From a virus: a stretch of 64,000 bases of DNA. The notes beneath the pieces are model-generated. The model was not told where the DNA came from, did not search any database, and worked only from the letters and a program-made list of their open reading frames with translations. The DNA lies in the IMG/VR virus record IMGVR_UViG_3300042868_010004, positions 62,001 to 126,000 of that record, one strand, 5' to 3'. Position numbers and translations under genes: made by a program. Positions 24,493-35,182 of this stretch are shown here, one piece after another (the first letter of the stretch is position 1; each line of letters opens with the position of its first letter).

Positions 24493-26457
24493 ATGGCTTT
24501 TAACAATTTCGGCTACTTCTACGATTTTTTAGGTTTATCCGACCTAAAGGTAGTCTATGATTTCTCAGGTTCGTCCGGCGGGTTCATCCCCAGCGTCAGC
24601 CCGGCCCTGCCGATACATTCCGGGCAGTTAAATTCAGTCAATCTCCTGAATGATTCCGGCATTTTTGAATCTAATTCCTCCATTAGAATCTCTAATATTG
24701 ACTCCTCATTTAACACTCTTGGCACTCACATATTCTCCTACGAACGAACAGGCTTGGCATCCCCCTCCGGCCTTCTATTCTCCTGTCTTCAAACCGGCGC
24801 GCTGAACTCCGGCTATAACATCGGACTGACCGACTCAAACTTACTCTTTTTTGAATATATCGGGGCGAATGGTCCCACAGTAGTAAATTCCGACCTGATT
24901 CTCGCGGAGAAAAATGCCATCGCTGTCTTAATTGGGAACAATTCTGTCTCATTCAATCTATACAACTTTAATACTCGGGCTTTTGAAACGAATACAATAT
25001 CCATCATATCCAATCAGCTATTATTTTCGGATCGCTGGGAAATCCGAGGGCTAGGAAATACACTAGGGAATTACTTGTATTTCAACAAGAATGTCACCAC
25101 GAGCAATCTCACCCGTTTATTCTCCGGCTTGTATGCAACCCCGACAGGCTTTCCTGCGGTAAGTGGTTCAGAAATCTATACTGAGACTATCGGTTATACT
25201 CAGGTCGGCAGTTTCGGAGAAGACTCGTTCAATGTTCAATTCAGTGGCTTCGACTCCGAATTCTTCCAACTTCTCAACGGGCAATTTGGTGATCCGGTCA
25301 TTTGGGGAGAGGCGTCCGATTTATTCCTGTTTAGCGGCGGGTCGCCCTCTGGTGTCGATTCCTTCCCCTCTGGCATTTACGGAGCCTTCATAACGGGCGC
25401 AAGCGGCAATCTAACCGGCGATTTCGATCCCTTCTATTACGCAAGTTCTTTCAATTCATATATTTACTCGGGCGGGCAAAATTACCCATATAGCGGAGAC
25501 ATTTCGGGCATTTTCATAATGTTTGATTCTGAATTATCAACATGCCCCAAAAATCCGGTATTCGATCTCAATCTTCAGAATTTCACGGGTGACCCACTGA
25601 CCCTCACCCCGATAGTCATAGAGAAGACCGGCTTCTTCCAGATTTCTGCCCCATACTCCGGTTACATTGAAGACTCGGGCGTTCTGTCGTCCTATGGCAT
25701 GAGTCAAGTTTCCTACTTGTGGAGTCGTGGCGATGACCAGATCGGTCAGGATTCAACCGAGATTCTGACTTTTACCGGTGGCATACAAACACAAACACTT
25801 CGGAAGAATGCCGTCTTTGACCTTGTGAAAGGTGAATTTTCAGCGGGCGGATTCTACCCCTCGGGAAATTCAAATTTCTTTCTGAATGGTCTATTCCAAC
25901 TAGAGAGCGGGTATACAACCGGGGGCAATGTATTCGAACCGACTCAGACTAAGATTGCCGATTACTTCACTGATGGGCAATACTTTAATACGAATCAGTT
26001 CGCCCAGTCCGATGACTTTTCCGTCTATGATTTCGCCCAACAGCAGAATCGAGTGGTCATTCCGAGCGTATATTCTGGACAAACCCTAATTTCCGGGAAT
26101 ACATATAATTTCTCAAACAAATCCGTCTTCCTGAATGGCCAAAGATTGATTTCCGGTTCGGATTATACACTGAGTGGATTGAATTTTATTGGAAATTCTG
26201 GCATTACAGGTGTTGACGGTTTTCTGTATTTAGTTAATAATTATACCGGACAATACCAATACACGGGCGGATATAACTACACAGGATTGTCTTTACCCAA
26301 ATTCTCTCGCGGTTCCTCAATCTACTATCTGAACGGGGTCCGCATCAACCCAAGTCTCCGCATCGAACATTCCCGATATGATAAGATTGCCGGGGAATAC
26401 ATTTTTGATGACACCTCAGAATCTCTGTTAACCTCGTCCAGCTCCGTCCTATTATGA
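24493..26457 (+). CDS. Large tail/baseplate protein
   Basis: 654 residues, beta-rich, with many SG and YSG turns, as in the other distal tail proteins. The first 220 residues look like a lectin/LamG-type jelly roll (GYNIGLTDSNLLFFEYIG, then a strand pattern), which is tentative. The C-terminal third has repeated IYSGGQNY and YTGGYNYTG elements. Its stop overlaps the next ATG (ATGA), so the two are translationally coupled. Likely a baseplate or receptor-binding structural protein. Confidence 0.6.
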   Translation: MAFNNFGYFYDFLGLSDLKVVYDFSGSSGGFIPSVSPALPIHSGQLNSVNLLNDSGIFESNSSIRISNIDSSFNTLGTHIFSYERTGLASPSGLLFSCLQTGALNSGYNIGLTDSNLLFFEYIGANGPTVVNSDLILAEKNAIAVLIGNNSVSFNLYNFNTRAFETNTISIISNQLLFSDRWEIRGLGNTLGNYLYFNKNVTTSNLTRLFSGLYATPTGFPAVSGSEIYTETIGYTQVGSFGEDSFNVQFSGFDSEFFQLLNGQFGDPVIWGEASDLFLFSGGSPSGVDSFPSGIYGAFITGASGNLTGDFDPFYYASSFNSYIYSGGQNYPYSGDISGIFIMFDSELSTCPKNPVFDLNLQNFTGDPLTLTPIVIEKTGFFQISAPYSGYIEDSGVLSSYGMSQVSYLWSRGDDQIGQDSTEILTFTGGIQTQTLRKNAVFDLVKGEFSAGGFYPSGNSNFFLNGLFQLESGYTTGGNVFEPTQTKIADYFTDGQYFNTNQFAQSDDFSVYDFAQQQNRVVIPSVYSGQTLISGNTYNFSNKSVFLNGQRLISGSDYTLSGLNFIGNSGITGVDGFLYLVNNYTGQYQYTGGYNYTGLSLPKFSRGSSIYYLNGVRINPSLRIEHSRYDKIAGEYIFDDTSESLLTSSSSVLL

Positions 26458-28652
26458 GTATCCGCCATATTGAAAATGTTACCATTGACGGGGCGAATCG
26501 CGCCTTCGGCGGTTATATCTATTCGGTTGATTACGAGGCAAACTTCGCCGAACAGCCCTCCGTTCTGAAAATCTATATTGTGAATGAAACCGGCTCATAC
26601 AATATCTCAAAAGAAGACCTGACGACAATTGGTTCTCCTGTTCAAATCAAAATTGGAACAAAGATGACTCTTTTCATGTATCCCATGAGTTATTCTTATG
26701 AGGATTCGCCCGCCGGGAAACTTCTTCAAGTGGAATATCTGGATGAGTCAATCGTATTTCTAGACAAAGTAGTTGTGAAATTGTCCGAGCCTTCCCGATT
26801 GGTCGGCCAGAATATGGAGCCTTTAGTTGAATCCTATGAGAATACAATCGTTCTCGGCTCCGAAGATTATTCCGAGGTTGAATTGAGTGACACGGAGCGG
26901 GATTTGATTGCCCGTGGCTTCCCGTCTGCCAATCCAGATGTTTTCTTGGTCCACGCGCCAATCACCTATACATTCGGCGAACTGATTGCTCAAATTTCCG
27001 ACTTCATCAATGTCATACCGGTTTTGGATGGTCCGGGGGCAAAATACCGGAAAGATTTTACCGGAAGACTCCGAGAGGTTCTATCGGCATGGTGCAATGA
27101 TCTCGGCTTAGGCTTCTATTGGGAAAATCGCAAGCTGAATTTCATTGACCTGAGAAACCCAGCCAATCTTTCGGCGGTTAAGAGCCTTTCGGATTCGATC
27201 AAAGAACAGAATCGGGTTGTAAATTTTAATGAGTCCTTCTCTCTCCGAGATACTTTTACTCGGGCTATTCACGGAACTAATTATGAAAATGGTCGGACCG
27301 ATTTCATGACCACGATTGGCACGGGGCCGGATACGAATTATTACCTTCGGAATATCCGTATAACCTCCATTCCTTGGGAATCCCCAATAAACGGTTATCT
27401 TTCTGATTCGGGCGGGCGGGCCGCAAAAAGAATTAAAGCGGCAAAATATGGGCTGCCCTTTTTTATCGCAACTCAATTCATCGCGACAGATTTTATCGGA
27501 GAGGACATTCAAGATGTATTTGATGCCAGTAAGATTATCATGAAGAGGGTCGGGTCGGAAACTGACACCACTAAGCTCGCCGCTATCACGGAAAATACTG
27601 GAATAACGCCGGGTGATTTTGATTGGTTTGCTTATTCATTTGTTGCGGAATCAAATCTTCAAGACACCTTCACTGCATATAAAGCTTTGGCGGATTTTTA
27701 TGGGCGTTTTTATACCATTGCAATTCCGTCCGAGGAGCGCGGGAAGAAGTTGTTTGGAGATGATGTTCGGTGGTATCCTCAAAGAAAAGCGGTGAAAGAC
27801 ATTGCTCAAATCATGGCTGTCTTAGAGCCGGTCGCCGAAAAAATTGCCAACCTGCAAACACTAAGCCTTCAACAATTTCTTAATAATGGATTTGGCAACC
27901 CCGCCTTGTCTGATTCTCAGATTAAGGAATTGACGGCGAATAATAATTTAGGATCGGATGGTTATATTATTAAAGAGGTCGATCCCGTTTGGAATCCACC
28001 CAAGAGTGACGGAGTTGTGAATTTCGGTGATTATGTTATTATCGAGGGTGACTCTCAGCAGTCTGCTTTTTCCAAGGACAGTTTCACCGTATTTTATTTT
28101 GGACAAAGAAAAGGTGTGCCACAACCTCTTAACCCGGACAATATTCAAATTCCCTCGGTCGATCTCCTACTAATCACATCGACTAATCTCGATTTCATTC
28201 AGGCTGACAATCCTGACGTAACAGCCAAGTCATCAAAATTCCTATATCGTCCGCCGGAAACCGCAAATGTCAACTATTGTGACCTGAATCGCATTGATAT
28301 AACGGAGGAAATTATAGACCAGTTCGGTAGTTTTGATGAGGCCGTAACAAACGAAGCGGCGGGCATCCCCCAGCAGATCGAACCGTTCTTCTCCTCCGCT
28401 ATTACGGTTCCGAATATTGATTTGGCCGGGTCAGTCACTCCGACTTTAGGGACTGGCCTGCAAGGTTTCTCCATTTCCTATTCCGACAACGGAGTGAAAT
28501 CTACCTATACAATCGGAACGGAAAAAATGAGATTGAGAAATCCTGATGTTTTTTACAGATATGTCTATGACCCGAGAAAGAAAAAACAAGATATTGTCGC
28601 CGTCCCGACTATCTCAATAAAGAGTCGCCGGACATATAATACCCTCCGATAA
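26454..28652 (+). CDS. Putative tail hub / tail-tip protein
   Basis: 732 residues. An N-terminal beta-rich part is followed around residues 200-235 by GRLREVLSAWCNDLGLGFYW and NRKLNFIDLR, a helix-strand pattern seen in hub-type tail proteins that carry a gp27-like fold. Further on there is a mixed region without lysozyme-like or peptidase motifs. It starts inside the previous stop codon. The hub role is inferred from this pattern, its length and its location downstream of the tape measure gene. Confidence 0.55.
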   Translation: MSIRHIENVTIDGANRAFGGYIYSVDYEANFAEQPSVLKIYIVNETGSYNISKEDLTTIGSPVQIKIGTKMTLFMYPMSYSYEDSPAGKLLQVEYLDESIVFLDKVVVKLSEPSRLVGQNMEPLVESYENTIVLGSEDYSEVELSDTERDLIARGFPSANPDVFLVHAPITYTFGELIAQISDFINVIPVLDGPGAKYRKDFTGRLREVLSAWCNDLGLGFYWENRKLNFIDLRNPANLSAVKSLSDSIKEQNRVVNFNESFSLRDTFTRAIHGTNYENGRTDFMTTIGTGPDTNYYLRNIRITSIPWESPINGYLSDSGGRAAKRIKAAKYGLPFFIATQFIATDFIGEDIQDVFDASKIIMKRVGSETDTTKLAAITENTGITPGDFDWFAYSFVAESNLQDTFTAYKALADFYGRFYTIAIPSEERGKKLFGDDVRWYPQRKAVKDIAQIMAVLEPVAEKIANLQTLSLQQFLNNGFGNPALSDSQIKELTANNNLGSDGYIIKEVDPVWNPPKSDGVVNFGDYVIIEGDSQQSAFSKDSFTVFYFGQRKGVPQPLNPDNIQIPSVDLLLITSTNLDFIQADNPDVTAKSSKFLYRPPETANVNYCDLNRIDITEEIIDQFGSFDEAVTNEAAGIPQQIEPFFSSAITVPNIDLAGSVTPTLGTGLQGFSISYSDNGVKSTYTIGTEKMRLRNPDVFYRYVYDPRKKKQDIVAVPTISIKSRRTYNTLR

Positions 28653-28662
28653 AAGGTTTGTC

Positions 28663-29736
28663 ATGATTTTCAACGCCCCTCGCCGCATCTCAATCAGCTC
28701 TCAACCGGAAAAATTTTCCTATGAGGTCGGCATTTCCGCGCTTAATCAGTCGGGCAGGCTCATTCTTGGGTTTTCCGGAGAGAGCGGAAATTTCCTGAAC
28801 TACACCCTGCAATCAGGCCGCGTTTTTGACTTCGATGGGGATTTCGTTTATTCCTACGGGACAGCGAGTTCAATCGCAATTAGCGCGAATGTAGAAGACG
28901 ATCAGCAATCATATTTCATCAACGGCTTGCCGATTAAACTCTCGCAAACCCTGAATACGGGTGCGGGTCAAATTGATGCATTTTATGTTCAACCTCTAAA
29001 TATCAGTCCGAATATCACTTTTTCTTTCTTCGGGGAAAAGCCCGCATACAGTCTCGGTCAGATAAATTTCAGTGAATTAGACCCAACTGGCACCGGTTAT
29101 ATCATAAATACCGATCCGACCCGTTATTTCCAATTTGGTTCCGGTCTATCCGCGACTACCGACTTCTCTTATGTCTCCGGCTTTACTGGAGTATTGAATC
29201 CCGGACAGTCTGGGGCCATACTTATCAAGAAGAATTTCATCCCGTCATCCTCCGAAGATTTCTCTGATTCGGCCTTTGCTATACCGGTCCAACTTTATAC
29301 AAATTTTGGAGAATTTTCGGTCGATCTCTCCGGTCAGAACAATTTCTCCCCGTCTCAAAATCTGACCACGGATTTCTCTACCACTGTCTCCGGCTCGGGC
29401 AATTTCAATAATTTCTTCAATTGGCAAAATCTCAGAGGACTATCTAGTTTCACCGCTTCCGGACTGCCTTTGACTTTCACTCTTTCAAGAATTTCAGGCG
29501 CAGGAATTTTCACTGGTATTTGGAATTTGCAGACCGGAACGCAGACCTTTCCCTATGTCTACTCGGATGTTCCTTACAATGCGGGCATTCAGGCATACTC
29601 GGGCGACTTGAATACATTCGGGGCGAGCGGCATCTCAGTGAATATCCAGAGATTAACACCCTCCGGGCAGCAGGTTTTGGAATTCGACATTTACGGATAT
29701 TCCCAAAATATAACTATTTCTTATACGGGTAACTAA
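28663..29736 (+). CDS. Tail/baseplate structural protein
   Basis: 357 residues, almost entirely beta-strand and turn (SGQSG, SGNFN, VSGF). It is compositionally like the other SG-rich distal tail proteins. No enzymatic motif or transmembrane segment. It lies 10 nt after the hub gene and 15 nt before a small fibre-type gene, in one operon. Confidence 0.55.
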   Translation: MIFNAPRRISISSQPEKFSYEVGISALNQSGRLILGFSGESGNFLNYTLQSGRVFDFDGDFVYSYGTASSIAISANVEDDQQSYFINGLPIKLSQTLNTGAGQIDAFYVQPLNISPNITFSFFGEKPAYSLGQINFSELDPTGTGYIINTDPTRYFQFGSGLSATTDFSYVSGFTGVLNPGQSGAILIKKNFIPSSSEDFSDSAFAIPVQLYTNFGEFSVDLSGQNNFSPSQNLTTDFSTTVSGSGNFNNFFNWQNLRGLSSFTASGLPLTFTLSRISGAGIFTGIWNLQTGTQTFPYVYSDVPYNAGIQAYSGDLNTFGASGISVNIQRLTPSGQQVLEFDIYGYSQNITISYTGN

Positions 29737-29751
29737 AAACGGATTGACTTT

Positions 29752-30225
29752 ATGGCTATTCTATTTGGAAGTAAAGGTTTAGGTGACTTCCCAACCTTCA
29801 TTAAGGCGGGGGAAAGTCAGTCATGCCCATTCACCGTCTCCGTCAATTCAACCACGGGAGCAATAGTTATTGGATACGGCCTCGTCAACGGAGTGATTCC
29901 GTCCGGACTAACAGGCTTAAACGTTGCGGAAACCGGAACATTTTTTTTGGTTTTGACCGTAACTCTTGGGTCCGGAGCTGTAACCGGTGCCGTTTTCTCT
30001 GTTGAATCATCAATACCAAATGTTTATTCCGCAACACAGGGATCTCCCCCTTTGCAGGTCAAAATAACAACGCACGCCATTGTTGATAGGTCTGTTAAGA
30101 AAATTATAGGATGTAATAATATAAGCTTAAACGCTATTGAGTTATTCAGAACGGACAAACCCGATCCAACCGTGATTGGAATAACCCCTTATAATTCTTG
30201 GTATGGATATGAAATAATTTCATGA
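29752..30225 (+). CDS. Small tail/fibre-associated protein
   Basis: 157 residues, beta-rich, with an early region LPSGLTGLNVAETGTFFL-like in style. The first 85 residues look like a small beta domain and the rest contains a conserved-looking PYNSWYGYEI end. Its TGA is 1 nt from the following ATG (30227), so they are coupled. It may be an adaptor for the large Ser/Thr-rich protein that follows. Confidence 0.5.
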   Translation: MAILFGSKGLGDFPTFIKAGESQSCPFTVSVNSTTGAIVIGYGLVNGVIPSGLTGLNVAETGTFFLVLTVTLGSGAVTGAVFSVESSIPNVYSATQGSPPLQVKITTHAIVDRSVKKIIGCNNISLNAIELFRTDKPDPTVIGITPYNSWYGYEIIS

Positions 30226-30226
30226 A

Positions 30227-32074
30227 ATGATTTATTATTCAACAAGATCGCGACCAGTTGATACTTTTGGGGATGGGTTTACCTCTCAAGAAACAAATCT
30301 TATATTGGGCGGAGCATTAACGGCGGAAACTACTTTTACTCCGTTTTCTGTTATTGCATCATCAACAGCCGATTTTGCTCCGGGGAATGAATGGTGGTCT
30401 TCTGATACAAGATCAACTCTTAAATTAAGTGACGGGGAGAATTCAACAAGATATTTTCTGATTAGAAATTCATCTTCAGCTACATCGCAGTATACCTTTA
30501 CAAATACTGCTGATTTTTTTTCGGCAAATGAGGAGAGTGGTAATAGTGCTTCATATACTTTGTCTCGGTTATTTTTTACCTCTTATACGATTAGAAGTTT
30601 TAGTAACGGACAAAGTTTTTCAAGTATAGGTGAAACCCAAAGTTTTTTTAGTAGCACTGGTTACACTAGTAGCTCTTTCTTTTTTTCGCAAACGGATACA
30701 GATGCATCTACTAGCACATCCGAATCTTCCTCCTTTTCCACGGGGATTTCTAATTCTAGTTCTAGTTCGTCGCAGCAAACAAACAGTGGCTTTACTTCGG
30801 CAAATAATGTAATCACTTACGGCTCCTCTACTATTCTATCTACTGTTGATGTATATAACTATTGCTTGACGACGAGTGAAACCTACGCGACAAATTACGT
30901 GGGCAATTCCACTACAACATTTTCAACGACGCTTACTAGAACAACTACTTACGAAACAGAATCCACTCAAAATATAAAAGGTTTGGCTACGGCAACCGCA
31001 TTAGGATTTGCTGTTATTTTAGAGCCTATTTATGAGGCGGAAAACTTTATAAATAAATATTACGGAGGAGGGCGGAATATAATAGGTTATTATAATTATT
31101 CAATAAGCAAAACAGAAACAGTCACAAGCGGGCCTTTTCTTTTGACGGGAAGTTTATTTACAAAAAAGTCTTTTGAAGCAAGTCAATTCTTCCCTAGGAT
31201 CACTGTTGAAGCGGTCCCGGCCAGCACATATACTTTAACGAGTTCATTTATTAATACCTCTAAAGTAACGGAAACCGCTACAAATAGCTCCGCTTCCTTT
31301 ATTTTTAGTGAGGGTCTTTTGATTACAACTAGGACGCAGGCTTTTATTTACGATCAGACCTCTGAATCCACTTTTACGCTCACTAATCCAAATTCTGATT
31401 TTTCGACATATCAAGAGTGGATAAATTTTATACAAAAAACAACCAGAAGAATAATTTGTAAAACTACTGGCGATGTAACGGCAGAAAATATAATATCCCA
31501 TCTTTTTACAAGTTATACGTCATATTCTAGGCGTAATTTAATCAATTTTACCAAACCCAGAGACACCACTTTCGTTGATGGGTTTGGGATTTCGATTACT
31601 AGAAATTATTCTCGCAAATATGAGTTTGTAACCAGAACCGATATTAATTATTTTGCTGGACTAGGAAGTCAGTTATCAGGAACCTCTTTTTCTATTTCTT
31701 ACGGGAATACCTATACTTCTGATACCGGTGCGGGAGCCTTTACCTCTCAATTATCTACTAGAGTGCTTGATATTGATTTTGAATCAATTTTCTTTGGCGG
31801 GAAACTACCTACCTCAACCGATGGGCCGTCTAGCGTTTTTGGGGAAAATATGGCATGCCAGATAACTTATCTGGACGACAGTGGCGGCAGCACATTGGTT
31901 CCGGCTGGATTTTATACAGAAATAAGCGAAAATATTTCGAACAAGCAAATTGCAATTGATATTATTGGCTCTCTTGGGCTGAATCTGATTACCTATTTAC
32001 AATCTACGGCTGGTTTACCCCCAATTATAGAAAGTTCTATTTTATACGACGGGGGAGAATCTTTTAGTCCTTAG
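30227..32074 (+). CDS. Ser/Thr-rich tail fibre protein
   Basis: 615 residues. Residues about 95-330 are extremely rich in Ser and Thr (for example SSSSSSQQTN) with few charged residues, then a more ordinary beta domain (about 440-615) follows. The gene is AT-richer than its neighbours. Low-complexity Ser/Thr regions in phage fibres form extended or glycosylated stalks. The many glycosyltransferases nearby make glycosylation conceivable, which is speculation. Its stop overlaps the convergent glycosyltransferase stop by 3-4 nt. Confidence 0.6.
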   Translation: MIYYSTRSRPVDTFGDGFTSQETNLILGGALTAETTFTPFSVIASSTADFAPGNEWWSSDTRSTLKLSDGENSTRYFLIRNSSSATSQYTFTNTADFFSANEESGNSASYTLSRLFFTSYTIRSFSNGQSFSSIGETQSFFSSTGYTSSSFFFSQTDTDASTSTSESSSFSTGISNSSSSSSQQTNSGFTSANNVITYGSSTILSTVDVYNYCLTTSETYATNYVGNSTTTFSTTLTRTTTYETESTQNIKGLATATALGFAVILEPIYEAENFINKYYGGGRNIIGYYNYSISKTETVTSGPFLLTGSLFTKKSFEASQFFPRITVEAVPASTYTLTSSFINTSKVTETATNSSASFIFSEGLLITTRTQAFIYDQTSESTFTLTNPNSDFSTYQEWINFIQKTTRRIICKTTGDVTAENIISHLFTSYTSYSRRNLINFTKPRDTTFVDGFGISITRNYSRKYEFVTRTDINYFAGLGSQLSGTSFSISYGNTYTSDTGAGAFTSQLSTRVLDIDFESIFFGGKLPTSTDGPSSVFGENMACQITYLDDSGGSTLVPAGFYTEISENISNKQIAIDIIGSLGLNLITYLQSTAGLPPIIESSILYDGGESFSP

Positions 32075-33108
32075 TTTCCAAGCCATTTTACCACGCGAGT
32101 TCGTGGATGGCCCCTATATTCCCCTTCTTTTTCGTGATAGGAAATTATATGCTGATATTCATTTTTTTCAGCTCCCTTTTTCCGTGTGGCGATAACATGG
32201 TCGCATAAACAATGGGGAACGGTGTTCATTTTTATTCCATTTGGATGAAAGTAATTCCACATCATGTATAAATCTTCTGTTCCCTTGCCTTCGTATCCAT
32301 CAAAAATAGCATAAGAAAGAGCGGTTCTTCCCATCAAAAGGCATCCACAACCATGCCAGTCAACAGGGACGCAGCTCGTGCCGAGCCCTATTGCTGGATA
32401 TGCACTCGACATCCATCCTCTGCGTCTCCATCCGTATTTCGCAATAACCTCCCAAATATTACCGTCAGGAGGGCATTCTTTAATTTTTTTTCTAGTGTTT
32501 TCCCATTTATCCAACTGTTCCTTGGAAGGCTCTTTTTTTTCTTTACTTAGAGCCGCCATCTCTTCCTCGTCTTTTTTAATCTCCTCTTTTAGATCTTCTG
32601 GTAACTTTCTTTCGCTGGGTAAAAAATCTTCCGCAATTTGATTTTGATAAGTTCCGAATCCGCCCAAAAACTCCGTATTCGGATATGGACAACTAGAAAC
32701 CTGATAATACCCACCATCAAACTCCAACGTATTCAACATACAGCGAAGCGCGTTCGGGGGCGGTAGCGTATCGCTGTCCAAGCTCCAGCAAAAATCCGCG
32801 TTCAGTCGTCTTGCTTCTGTAAAAGCCGCGTCTCTTAATTTAGAAATTGTTAATTGGGCCGTTTCCTTATAGTTTTTCGCTGTCTCGTCTTCAGTTAGAA
32901 CATTTAGGTGGATAACTTCTGAAAAAAGGGTTTTCCAATAGGAGACAGCAGATAGGCATTCCGATGAGTTATCCCCCGAGATAACAACAAACTCCTCCAC
33001 CATCCCCCTATCTTTTAAAAGACTTATATTGGAATGAACTCTTCTTGCCAGCGTTTTCATCGCGTAGCAATAGTTTTTTGTCGCGCAAACCGTAATGACT
33101 AATTTCAA
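32071..33108 (-). CDS. Glycosyltransferase, GT-A type
   Basis: 345 residues. The start (MKLVITVCATKNY) is the nucleotide-sugar binding strand of a GT-A fold. WSLDSDTLPPP (about residue 112) supplies the DxD metal-binding motif, and GTEDLYMMW (about residue 278) is the acceptor-side ED motif of GT2-like enzymes. An insertion of charged helix lies around residues 170-215. It transfers a sugar from a nucleotide donor; the acceptor is unknown. It is the last gene of the minus-strand glycosyltransferase block and converges on the fibre gene. Confidence 0.75.
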   Translation of the reverse strand: MKLVITVCATKNYCYAMKTLARRVHSNISLLKDRGMVEEFVVISGDNSSECLSAVSYWKTLFSEVIHLNVLTEDETAKNYKETAQLTISKLRDAAFTEARRLNADFCWSLDSDTLPPPNALRCMLNTLEFDGGYYQVSSCPYPNTEFLGGFGTYQNQIAEDFLPSERKLPEDLKEEIKKDEEEMAALSKEKKEPSKEQLDKWENTRKKIKECPPDGNIWEVIAKYGWRRRGWMSSAYPAIGLGTSCVPVDWHGCGCLLMGRTALSYAIFDGYEGKGTEDLYMMWNYFHPNGIKMNTVPHCLCDHVIATRKKGAEKNEYQHIISYHEKEGEYRGHPRTRVVKWLGN

Positions 33109-33117
33109 AAGGATGAG

Positions 33118-33960
33118 TTAGAGGTTGTTAATCTTGCCAAGCAGGATGTAAATATCCTTTGCCGGGATATCTTTATAAGTCTTCCATTCGAGATAATCCG
33201 AGGATAGACTTTCTTTACATTCCGAGGCAATTTCTGTCAGTTTGAGCCAAGTCAATCCCTTTTGCTTGGCTTTGGAAATCAGGGAGTCGATTGGTTTTGT
33301 GCCGAGAACCGCATTTGAATTTTCATCGGACTTTGGGGCCGTGTGTTTTGCTTCTTTAACTTCCTCGTAACCAAGAACTTGTATTTGCAAGAAATTCTTT
33401 ACACTTCTGATGAAACTGCGATTCTCGGCGAATGCGGTCAGGTAATAAACATCGAAGATGGGCTTTGCATTATTGGTTGTGGCATCGCCCAATCCAGTGA
33501 ATACCACCTCCCGATTTTCTGTCTCATAATTAGGAATCCAAGTGATCTTACAAGCTACGGAGACCTCCCCGTGTGAACCAATAGACGGTTGTGAATACTC
33601 AACTTTGGAAAAGCCACGGAGGGCTGCAATGTATTTAATACCGGAAAGTAGAAGGAGGAGGTGTTTGTCTTCAACTTCATCAACCGTAACCTCCACAATC
33701 GGTTTGCCGGTCAGCTCTTGAATTTCCTTTTCTTTCTGGCTATTCAAAACAAAATGCTTTTTCGGAATCATTGCCTTCCAATCAACTCGACCATCCTCCG
33801 TGAAGATGTAATTCACCCCATGAATGAGGCCGTATTCATTCCGCGTAATGAGTTTAGGTGGAATGTTTGTCGCGGGCGGGCTAACCTCCGCAAACATTTC
33901 AAGCTGAGTAGAGGCCGCGTCTTGCGGGGTTGCGTCTGAATTTTTCTTAGGGCGTCCCAT
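33118..33960 (-). CDS. Possible recombination-associated protein
   Basis: 280 residues. The N-terminal 30 residues are polar and probably disordered (MGRPKKNSD). A central block contains KITWIP, VVFTGLGDATTNN and AENRSFIRSVKNFLQI. This layout, a strand pair followed by a basic helix, recalls Rad52/DdrA-type annealing proteins, but identity cannot be established by eye. The C-terminal 70 residues look like a small helical domain. An SSB-like gene lies in the same orientation 3 kb upstream. I would treat it as a hypothetical protein with that hint. Confidence 0.45.
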   Translation of the reverse strand: MGRPKKNSDATPQDAASTQLEMFAEVSPPATNIPPKLITRNEYGLIHGVNYIFTEDGRVDWKAMIPKKHFVLNSQKEKEIQELTGKPIVEVTVDEVEDKHLLLLLSGIKYIAALRGFSKVEYSQPSIGSHGEVSVACKITWIPNYETENREVVFTGLGDATTNNAKPIFDVYYLTAFAENRSFIRSVKNFLQIQVLGYEEVKEAKHTAPKSDENSNAVLGTKPIDSLISKAKQKGLTWLKLTEIASECKESLSSDYLEWKTYKDIPAKDIYILLGKINNL

Positions 33961-33995
33961 AATGATGAATTATATTTGAGTTTGAATTGGTTTGA

Positions 33996-35168
33996 TTAGT
34001 CCGTCTTCCGTTGAAGAATACAAAAATACCCGCTATCCTTCCAGAAGTCTTCTGAATCAATCACCGCGCCCTCATTTTGAATGAATGACTGAGTGGGTTG
34101 ATTGGCTTTCCAGTGGGCATGAGAAAGGAAGATTTTTCCATCTGACAAGAGGTATTTATTTGTCTTGAACTTTAAACCGTCATAATTTGTCTTTTCTCCG
34201 GTCTTGTCAAGCGGATTTTCTGTAGGTTTGATAGATTCGACCAAGGCGACATCCAGCATACGGAAACGGATTTCGTCCAGTTCTGAACCATCTGCGCGGC
34301 AGAAGAAAATAGTTTTAACCCCGGAATGCTTGAGTTTTTTACAATAATCAATACTAGTCTGGCTCGTGACTTCAAAATTCAGAACCGGAATGCGGCCACG
34401 GGCTCGTTTTAGGAGATCAATGGAAATTTCTTGATTGGCTACAACCGTATATTTCCGCGTAGAAAGCAGTTGGGCCAAAGCATTCTCATCATGTAAGTAA
34501 TCCATTCGAAGGCTGAAAACATGCTCGGGGAAGATTTGAGGATTAATGATTGAGTCCGGTATTACTTCGATTACCGAATTTTGAAACAATTCTCCCATAT
34601 ATTTTGTTTCAAAAGAGGCCCGGCGACTGACAAGATTCAGTAAGACCGTATCAACAATCTCTTCTGGTTTGATCGTATTGATATTTTTATTTCGTTCAAC
34701 CGCTTGGTAGGTCGGGTGGGGTGCCGTCCCACAAATATTGACCGAGAAATAATTCAGTCCATTGGTCTGACAACTTGTTGAGCCATAAAGCGTTACCGCA
34801 TCTTTTTTATATTTCGCAGCAAGTATTGAATACAGATGATCCCCGGACAAAAGCATCCGGCAACGGGAGATTAGGTAGTCGGCCTTCCCCGGTCTCAGCC
34901 CAAGGAGATGTGCCGAACAAGCATTTAATCGGGAACAGGGTTTATCGGAGATTTGAACGAGAATGAATTGATTGCCAAGTTCTTTTTTTAGTTCATCGAC
35001 AACAATCGCCCAATAATCATAGGTCTTACTCGGAGCCTTTTCATTCGGCGAGGTATTGATCAGGATGGTTTTTCCCAAGTCGAAGTCAACGGGGACGAAA
35101 TCCTCCATGATGTAAGGTTCGGAATGCCGTAAGCCGGTGGAAAGAGAATACAGATCGGTAAGTTTCAT
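33996..35168 (-). CDS. GT9-like glycosyltransferase-related protein
   Basis: 390 residues. Residues about 32-175 follow the C-terminal nucleotide-binding half of heptosyltransferase-like (GT9, GT-B) enzymes: a strand with ILINTSPNEKAPSK, then LISRCRMLLSGDHLYSILA and VTLYGSTSC. The C-terminal 200 residues lack a recognisable domain. It sits between two other transferase genes on the minus strand, 14 nt from the next, so they are cotranscribed. Confidence 0.6.
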   Translation of the reverse strand: MKLTDLYSLSTGLRHSEPYIMEDFVPVDFDLGKTILINTSPNEKAPSKTYDYWAIVVDELKKELGNQFILVQISDKPCSRLNACSAHLLGLRPGKADYLISRCRMLLSGDHLYSILAAKYKKDAVTLYGSTSCQTNGLNYFSVNICGTAPHPTYQAVERNKNINTIKPEEIVDTVLLNLVSRRASFETKYMGELFQNSVIEVIPDSIINPQIFPEHVFSLRMDYLHDENALAQLLSTRKYTVVANQEISIDLLKRARGRIPVLNFEVTSQTSIDYCKKLKHSGVKTIFFCRADGSELDEIRFRMLDVALVESIKPTENPLDKTGEKTNYDGLKFKTNKYLLSDGKIFLSHAHWKANQPTQSFIQNEGAVIDSEDFWKDSGYFCILQRKTD

Positions 35169-35182
35169 ACGGATTTTTGTTT